NCBI GenBank assembly: GCA_902524245.1
Contig: CABZCN010000001.1
Coordinates: 496,001-560,000 of the forward strand
Source: an uncultured Alphaproteobacteria bacterium
GTDB taxonomy: Bacteria; Pseudomonadota; Alphaproteobacteria; HIMB59
Direction of reading: 5' to 3'
Length of the DNA: 64,000 nucleotides
In this document: positions 41,301-50,300 of the stretch, piece after piece
Layout of the letters: each line of letters begins with the position of its first letter
How positions within the stretch are numbered: position 1 is the stretch's first letter
Notes under the pieces: model-generated
Told to the model about the DNA's origin: nothing
What the model saw: only the letters and a program-made list of their open reading frames with translations
Database searches by the model: none
Translations under genes and position numbers: made by a program

Positions 41301-44300
41301 ATTAACCACAGCCTTCGATGTCTCCACAGCATCACATGTCGGGCAATTCGATGTTAGCTCTCAAGAAACACAGGCTTCCTCTATAGCCTTTAATGCTGAG
41401 GGTACTAAAATGTTTGTTCTTGGGTTCAACGGTGAAGACGTTAATGAATATAATTTAACCTCAGCGTTTCGCGTCGCAAATGATACGGGGAGTGTAGGTT
41501 CTGCATTAATTGGTGCTTATGGTACTTTAACTATGAGCTCTGATGGATCTTACACTTATGCAGCCAACAGTAGCATTGAAGGGCTTGACTCAGGTGAGTC
41601 AGTTTATGATTACTTTACCTATACAGTTGATGACCAATTAAATGATAATTCAACGGATACCGCAGAATTAAAAATAACTGTGCTTGGTGCTGCAAATACT
41701 AAGCCAGTTGCTCGTGATGATGTGGGTGTTATTTTAGAAAACGGTACTCTTACAGTAAATGATGGTGATAATGCAAATGAGACAAGTGACTCTGGTACCA
41801 CCTACAACGCAACCGGAGAGCACTCTGGTGATGTAATCAATACTAGTTCCACCACTCACTACGATACAGACGCAGATGGAGACACACTAATTGTTACAGA
41901 GGTAAGAACTGGAAACACTGAAGACGCAGGAACAGCAGGCACAATTGGATCTGCGTTAACAGGAACTTATGGTCAACTTACTCTCAATGCAAATGGTTCA
42001 TATACTTATGTTGCTAATCAAACAGCAGCAGATGAACTTGATGATGGTGATATTGTTTACGATTATTTTAATTACACTGTCGATGACCAAACGGGTGCAA
42101 CCAATGATGAAGACCATGGTTTAATCACTATTACAGTGATTGGTATCAATGATGCCCCTACTGCTCAAGATGATGAGGGTGTGATTGCGGAGGGCAGTAC
42201 TTTAACAGTTGCTAACAGTGCAAATGCAAATGTGTCAGGTTCCTATGATGCTACGGGAGAACACTCCGGTGATGTCATTGATACAAGTTCTAGTTCACAC
42301 ACAGACTCCGATGCGGACGCCTCTGCTTCTTTAAGCATAACACATATTAAGTTAAGTGGTGGTTCCAACTCTACAGTTGCGTCTAGTAGTTCTTATAATA
42401 GTAACGGAACACAGATTGTAGGAACCTACGGAACACTGACTATTGGTGCGGACGGCTCTTATACTTATGCAGCTACTACTGCCGCCGCCGATGCTCTTGA
42501 TACTGGTGAGGAAGGCACTGATACTTTTGTTTATACCCTTTCTGATGGCACTGACATCGCAACAGCTAATTTAACCATTAAAGTTCTTGGAGACAATGAT
42601 GCACCAGTTGCAAGAGATGATTCAGGAACAATTGTTGAAGACGGCACTCTTACAGTCAGTGATGGTGCCGGCAATAGTACTATAGCTGGGGCCTCTTATG
42701 TTGATAGTATCAACCTTTACATCTTAAGCGGTTATTCAGGAGGATACCCACAAGACATAAAATTTAACAACGATGGTACAAAAATGTTTGTTGTTGGAGA
42801 TAGTACCGATGACATTCGAGAATACCATCTCACTACAGGCTTCGATATTTCAACCGCTTCCTATGATAGTTTATTTAGTGTTGCTTCCCAAGATACCAAC
42901 CCAAGAGGCTTAGCATTTAACAACGATGGAACAAAAATGTTTGTAGCAGGGTGGTCGAATCAAAGAGTTTTTGAATACCATCTCACTACAGGCTTCGATA
43001 TTTCTACTGCATCCTACGATAGTAATTTAAGTATTTCTTCCAATGCAGGTGGTTCAAATGGTTTAGCATTCAATTCAGATGGTACAAAAATGTTTGTTAA
43101 TGCTGCAAATTCTTCTGATGAAGTTGTTGAATACACACTATCGACCGGCTTTGATGTTTCCACCGCCTCCTATGATAGTAGCTTTGTAACCCAGTCCCAA
43201 GATACTTCACCTCAAGGCCTAGCATTTAGCAACGACGGAAAAAAAATGTTTGTTGCCGGCGATACGGGAGATGATATTAACGAATATACGCTCTCTACGG
43301 GCTTTGATGTTTCCACTGCTTCTTTTGTGGGTAGTTTTGATGTGAGTTCTCAAGGTACTACGCCTACAGGCATTACCTTTAATAATGATGGAACAAAAAT
43401 GTTTATTACGGACCGGTCAGGAAGTCTTGGCACACACAGTGTGGATGAATACACACTTACTACTCCTTTTAGCTTAGTTGATGTTAGTGGTGAACACACA
43501 GGTGATGTTATTGACTCAAGTAACACCTCTACTCGCGATACTGATGTTGACATCGAAACGTTAACAGTAACTGCTGTTCGTCTCGGCTCTTCTGAAGGAT
43601 CAGGTACAGCTGGCACTGTAGGATCAGCTCTGACAGGAACTTATGGTCAATTAACACTAAACTCGAATGGTTCTTATACTTATGTTGCTAATCAAACTGC
43701 TGCAGACAATTTAGATGCAGGCGACGTTGCAACAGACACTTTTAATTACACAGTGAGCGATGGCACCGCTACAGATACAGCGGTGATCACTATAACTGTG
43801 ATTGGTATCAATGATGCCCCTTCTGCTCAAAATGATGTGGGTGTGATCGTGGAAGATGGCACTTTAACTGTTACCAATGGTTCTAACGCAACTTTAACTG
43901 GAGACTCTTATGATGCTACGGGAGAAAATTCTGGTGATTTAATTGATACTAGCTCATCAAGCCATACTGACTCAGACCTTGATACTTCTGCATCTTTATC
44001 AATAACTCAAATTAAAAAAGATGGTGGATCTAATTCTGCCGTAGCAGTGGGAAGTTCTTATAATAGCAGTGGTACACAGGTCACCGGAACATATGGAACA
44101 CTTACTATCGGTGCTGACGGATCATACACCTATGCTGCAACTGCCGATGCGGCTGACCCATTAGATGTAGGAGAAAGTGATACTGATGTTTTTGTTTATA
44201 CCCTTTCTGATGGTACTGCCACAACAACCGCAACACTAACTATTACCATTTTGGGTGCTAATGATGCTCCAGTTGCAAGAGACGATACTGGCACAATTAA

Positions 44301-47300
44301 TGAGGGCGATACACTTACAGTTAGTAATGATGATAATCCAAGCATTGTTGCTGGAGCGTCTTTTGTTGACAGTTTTGATAGCTCCTCTCAAGAAGGTACG
44401 CCAACAGGATTAGCGTTTAATAACGATGGAACAAAAATGTTTGTCGTCGGATTTAGTTCTGATTCAGTAAATGAATACACACTCTCTACAGCCTTTGATG
44501 TTTCGACTTCCTCTTTTGTTGATGCCTTTACTACCTCATCCCAAGATGGTAGAGCTACTGGAATTGCATTTAACAATGATGGAACAAAAATGTTTCTCAC
44601 TGGTTTTGATGGCGATGACGTCAATGAATACACCCTTTCCACAGGTTTTGATGTTTCAACTGCAAGTTTTGTAGATAGTTTTAGCGTTAGTTCCCAAGAA
44701 GATAGCCCATCAGATTTAGCATTTAATAGTGACGGCACTAAAATGTTTGTCGTTGGAGTAACCGGTGATGATATTAACGAATATACCCTCTCCACTGGCT
44801 TTGATGTATCTACAGCGTCTTATGATAGTAATTTCAGTGTTGCCTCACAAGACACTGAACCTACTGGTTTAACGTTTAGCACCGATGGAAAGAAAATGTT
44901 TGTTATTGGAAATTCTGGCAATGACGTCAATGAATATACGCTCTCCACTGGCTTTGATGTGTCAACCGCAAGCTTCGTAGATGCTTTTGATGTTTCAGGT
45001 CAAGAGGGTAATCCAAGAGCAATAGCCTTCAACAACGATGGTACAAAAATGTTTATTCTTGGCAATGGAGGAAATGATGTAAACGAGTACACACTTACTT
45101 CTCCATTTAGCTTAGTAAATATTTCAGGTGAACATTCAGGTGATGTGATTGACACAAATAGCACAACCAACTATGACACTGACGTTGATGTAGAGACTTT
45201 AACAGTAACAGCTGTGAGAAAAGGATCTTCTGAGGGGGCTGGAGATGCTGGCACCGTCGGTTCTGCTCTCACAGGAACTTATGGTCAATTAACACTAAAC
45301 TCGAATGGTTCTTATACTTATGTTGCAAATCAAGCAGCAGCAGAAGCACTAGATGCAGGCGACGTTGCAACAGACTCTTTTAATTACACAGTGAGCGATG
45401 GCACCGATACAGATACAGCGGTGATTACTATAACTGTGATTGGTGTCAATGATGCCCCTACTGCTCAAGATGATGTTGGTGTCATAAACGAGGATGCTGA
45501 ATTTTCTGTTCTCGACGGTGCTAATAAAAACGAAACAGGGGGATCTTTTAATGCATCGGGTGAACATTCAGGTGATGTAATCAATACTACCAGCGCTAGT
45601 CATGTTGATAGTGATGCTGACGCTTCTGCTTCTTTGACAATTACATCCATTAAAAAAACTGGAGGATCAGAGTCCGCAGTAGCGATTGGTAGTTCATATA
45701 ATAGTAATGGTACTCAAGTTACAGGAACCTACGGTACTCTTACAATTGGAGCTAATGGTTCATATAATTACAGCGCTAATCTAGACGCAGCTGATGGTAT
45801 TGCAGATGGTGAAAGTGTAACTGATGTTTTTGTGTATACTTTAAGTGACGGAACAGCGACAACAACTGCTAACATTACTATCACAATTTTAGGTGCCAAC
45901 GATAACCCAACAGCACAAAATGACGAAGGTGTTATTAACGAGGGCTCAACTTTAACTGTAGAAAATAGTGATAATGCTAATGTTTCTGGCTCTTATGATG
46001 CTTCAGGAGAACATTCAGGTGATGTAATAAATACAACATCTAGTTCCCATAAGGATAGCGATCCTGATACATCAAACACCTTATCAATTACCCATATAAA
46101 ATTAAGTGGAGGTTCCAACTCTACAGTTGCCTCCGGCAGTTCTTATAATAGTAGCGGAACAGCAGTTACAGGCACATACGGTACTTTGACAATTGGTGCA
46201 GATGGTTCATACAAATATGTAGCAAATTCAAACATCTCTGGGTTAGGAGATGGACAATCAGTGACAGATACTTTTGTTTATACTATCAAGGATAACGCAA
46301 ATGCCACAACTACAGCAAATATTGTAATAAAAGTTTTAGGACTAGACACTGAGGGCTCTGGAAATAACAACCCTGTCGCAACCAACAATACCAATTCAGT
46401 AGATGAAGACGCAACTATATCAGTTACAGATGGTTCGACTGGAGTAACAGGAGATGTATTAACTAATGACACTGATGCTGATGGGGACACTCTTACTGTA
46501 TCTGCAATTCAAAACTCTTCAGGTACATCAGGTACATTAGGCTCTGGTTTAACAGGCACGTACGGTACACTTACAATAAATGCTGATGGTTCTTATTCAT
46601 ATGTTGCTGATCAAAGTGCAGCAGATGATCTGGATTCCGGAGATCAAGTGACAGATGTTTTTACTTATACCGTATCAGATGGAAATGGTGGACAAGATAC
46701 TGCGACAATCACAATTACAATAACAGGTGTCAATGATGCCCCAGTCGCTGTAGATGATACTGATGCTGTTCTCGAGGACGCTACAATAACTAAGACAGGA
46801 GCACAGGATGATGTTCTGAACGATGACTCTGATGCAGATGATAGCGCGAGTCTCTCTGTATTTGATATATCTCATTCAAATGGTAACACGGGCTCTGTTT
46901 CCTCAGGCTCAACATACAACAGTAGTAGCACGCAAATTGTCGGCACATATGGTACGTTAAATATTGGTGCAGATGGTTCGTATACTTATACAGCCGATCA
47001 ATCTGCAGCTGATGATTTAGACGCAGGAGATGTAGTAACAGATGTCTTCACTTACACTTTGACTGATGGAACAACAAGTGACAATCAAACTGCAACATTA
47101 ACTATTACTGTAACAGGTATAAATGATACACCTGTGGCTCAGGACGATGTCGGTGTAATCGCAGAAGATAGTACTTTAACAGTCACAAATGGTGCTAATG
47201 CTAACGTTTCTGGCTCTTATGATGCAACAGGAGAACATTCTGGTGATGTCATTGACACTAGTTCCAGCTCTCATGAAGACAGCGACGCAGATGACTCAGC

Positions 47301-50300
47301 AACTTTATCAGTTAGTCAAATTAGAAAAGACGGAGGCTCTGACTCATCAGTTTCCTCAGGTAGCTCTTATGACAGCAGTGGAACTTCTGTCACCGGTACT
47401 TATGGAACATTAACAATTGGTGCAGACGGTTCTTATACATATGTTGCTGATCAAGCTGCAGCTGATGCCTTAGATTTAAATGATAGTGTTGATGATGTTT
47501 TTACTTATACACTTACGGATGGAACAACTTCCACTACTGCCAATATCACTATTACGGTTAAAGGCATTAACGATGATCCTGTGGCAGTTAATGATACTGA
47601 TAGTGTTAGCGAAGGGGGGACAGTTACAAAGACAGGTTCTCAGGACGATGTTCTAAGTGATGATACTGATGCAGATGAAGATGCTACTTTAACAGTTACT
47701 GCAATTCAACCAAGTGGGGGTTCTTCTTCAAATGTTTCCTCTGGAAGTACATATCAAAGCAGCGGTACTTCAGTAACAGGAACTTACGGTACTCTTACGA
47801 TTGGTGCAGATGGATCTTATACATACACAGCAGATCAATCTGCTGCTGATGCTCTTGACGACACAGAGACAGCAACAGATACATTTACTTATACAGTCAC
47901 CGATGAAAATGGTGCTACGGCAACTGCTACTATAACAATTACAGTAAACGGCTCTAATGATGCGCCTGTCGCAAGAAACGATACGGGCACTGTTGAAGAA
48001 GACGCCACTTTGACAGTTAGTGATGGAGATAATGCTAATGCTGTAAGTGCAGCCACATACGTTGATGCATTTGACATCAGCTCTCAAGAATTTAACCCTC
48101 AAGGATTTACATTTAGCAATGATGGAACAAAAATGTTTCTTACTGGTAATAATGGTGATGATGTTAACGAGTACACCCTAACGACAGGATTTGATGTCTC
48201 CACCGCCTCATTCGTTGACAGTTTTGACATCAGCTCTCAAGAATTGGGTCCTCGTGATCTTGCTTTTAGTGCTGATGGAACCAAAATGTTTGTTGTGGGG
48301 GTAATAGGCGATGATGTAAATGAATATACATTATCAACAGCTTTTGACGTATCCACCTCCTCTTTTGTTGACAGTTTTGACATTAGCTCACAAGAGAACT
48401 CACCAACAGGCTTAGCGTTCAATAATGATGGAACTAAAATGTTTATTGCCGGTAATGGAGGAGACGATATTAATGAATACACTCTTACAACTGGGTTTGA
48501 TGTATCAACAGCCTCCTTTGTAGATAGTTTTGATGTGTCTTCTCAAGACACTGCCCCTAACGGACTAACATTTAATAGCGATGGAACAAAAATGTATGTT
48601 GTTGGAAATCAAGGAAATGACATTAACGAGTATGATCTGACATTAGGATTTGATGTTTCCACTGCTTCTTTTGTTGGGGCTTTAGATGTGAGCTCACAAG
48701 ATAGTGCCCCGAAGGCTATAAGCTTTAGCCATGATGGTACTAAATTATTTGTTTTAGGGACGACAAACAAATCAGTATTTGAGTACACATTAACAACACC
48801 TTTTAGTTTAATTAATGTTGACGCCGAGCATTCAGGTGATGTCATTGATACAAGCAATACAAGTTCTTATGACACTGACGTTGATGTAGAGACTTTAACA
48901 GTAACAGCTGTGAGAACAGGAAGTTCTGAGGGATCGGGTACTGCTGGCACTGTGGGCTCTGCTCTAACTGGGACGTACGGTCAGCTAACACTGAACGCTA
49001 ATGGTTCTTACACTTATGTTGCAAATCAATCTGCTGCAGATGACCTAGATGCAGGCGACATCGTTTATGATTACTTTAACTATACAGTTAGTGATGGTGA
49101 TGCAACAGACATAGCGGTTATTACGATTACAGTGGTTGGCGTGAATGATACTCCAGTCGCTGTAGACGACACAGATAGTGTTAACGAAGATGCAACTGTT
49201 ACGAAAACAGGTTCACAAGATGACGCTCTTTACGATGACACCGACGCGGATGACTCAGACTCTTTGACAGTCACAGCAATCGCACCTAGTAGTGGATCTA
49301 CATCCACAGTCTCTGAGGGCAGCACTTATGCAAGTGGAGGCACAACAGTAACAGGAACTTACGGTACTTTGACTATCGGTGCTGATGGTTCTTATACATA
49401 CACTGCTGATCAATCTGCAGCCGATGACTTAGACTTAAATGATACAGCAACAGATGTTTTCACTTACACAGTTTCTGATGGTGCAAATACCACTACCGCA
49501 ACTATTACGATTACAGTTACGGGTATTAATGATGACCCAGTTGCTCAAAACGATGTGGGTGTGATTTTAGAGGATAGCACTTTAACTGTCGCAAATAGCG
49601 CAAATGCTAATGTTTCAGGCTCTTATGACGCTACAGGAGAACACTCAGGTGATGTAATCGATACTAGCTCAAGCTCTCACACAGATAGCGATCCTGATGA
49701 CTCTGCTACTTTAACCGTTACTCAAATTAAAAAAGATGGGGGGTCTAACTCTGCAGTCTCCTCTGGCAGCTCTTATGATAGTAGTGGAACTTCTGTTACG
49801 GGCACTTATGGTACACTAACAATCGGTGCAGATGGCTCTTACTCCTATGCAGCCGATCAATCTGCAGCTGATGATTTGGATAAAGATGATCAAGTCACTG
49901 ATGTTTTCACTTACACTCTTTCAGATGGTACAGAGACCACGACAGCAAATATTACAATTACCGTAATTGGTATTAATGATACTCCAACTGCAGTAAATGA
50001 CACTGACAGTGTGACTGAAGATGAAAGAGTCACTAAGACGGCAGTTCAAGATGATGTGTTAAAGGATGACTCTGATGTAGATGACTCTGCAATTTTAACT
50101 GTCTCCAATATTTCTCATACTAATGGCAATAGCGGAACGGTTTCCTCTTCAACAACTCATCTCACGGGTACAACTATTGTAGGTACTTACGGTACTCTTA
50201 CTATTGGATCCAACGGTTCTTATACTTATATAGCTGACCAAGATGCAGCTGATAGTATTGCGAGTGGTTCTAGTGAAACTGATGTATTCACATACACAGT

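Noticed and set aside
40726-48822. Regularly spaced repeats resembling a CRISPR or minisatellite array
   Set aside because: Units are ~46 codons, in frame and protein-conserved with diverged DNA; no short identical direct repeats with unique spacers.
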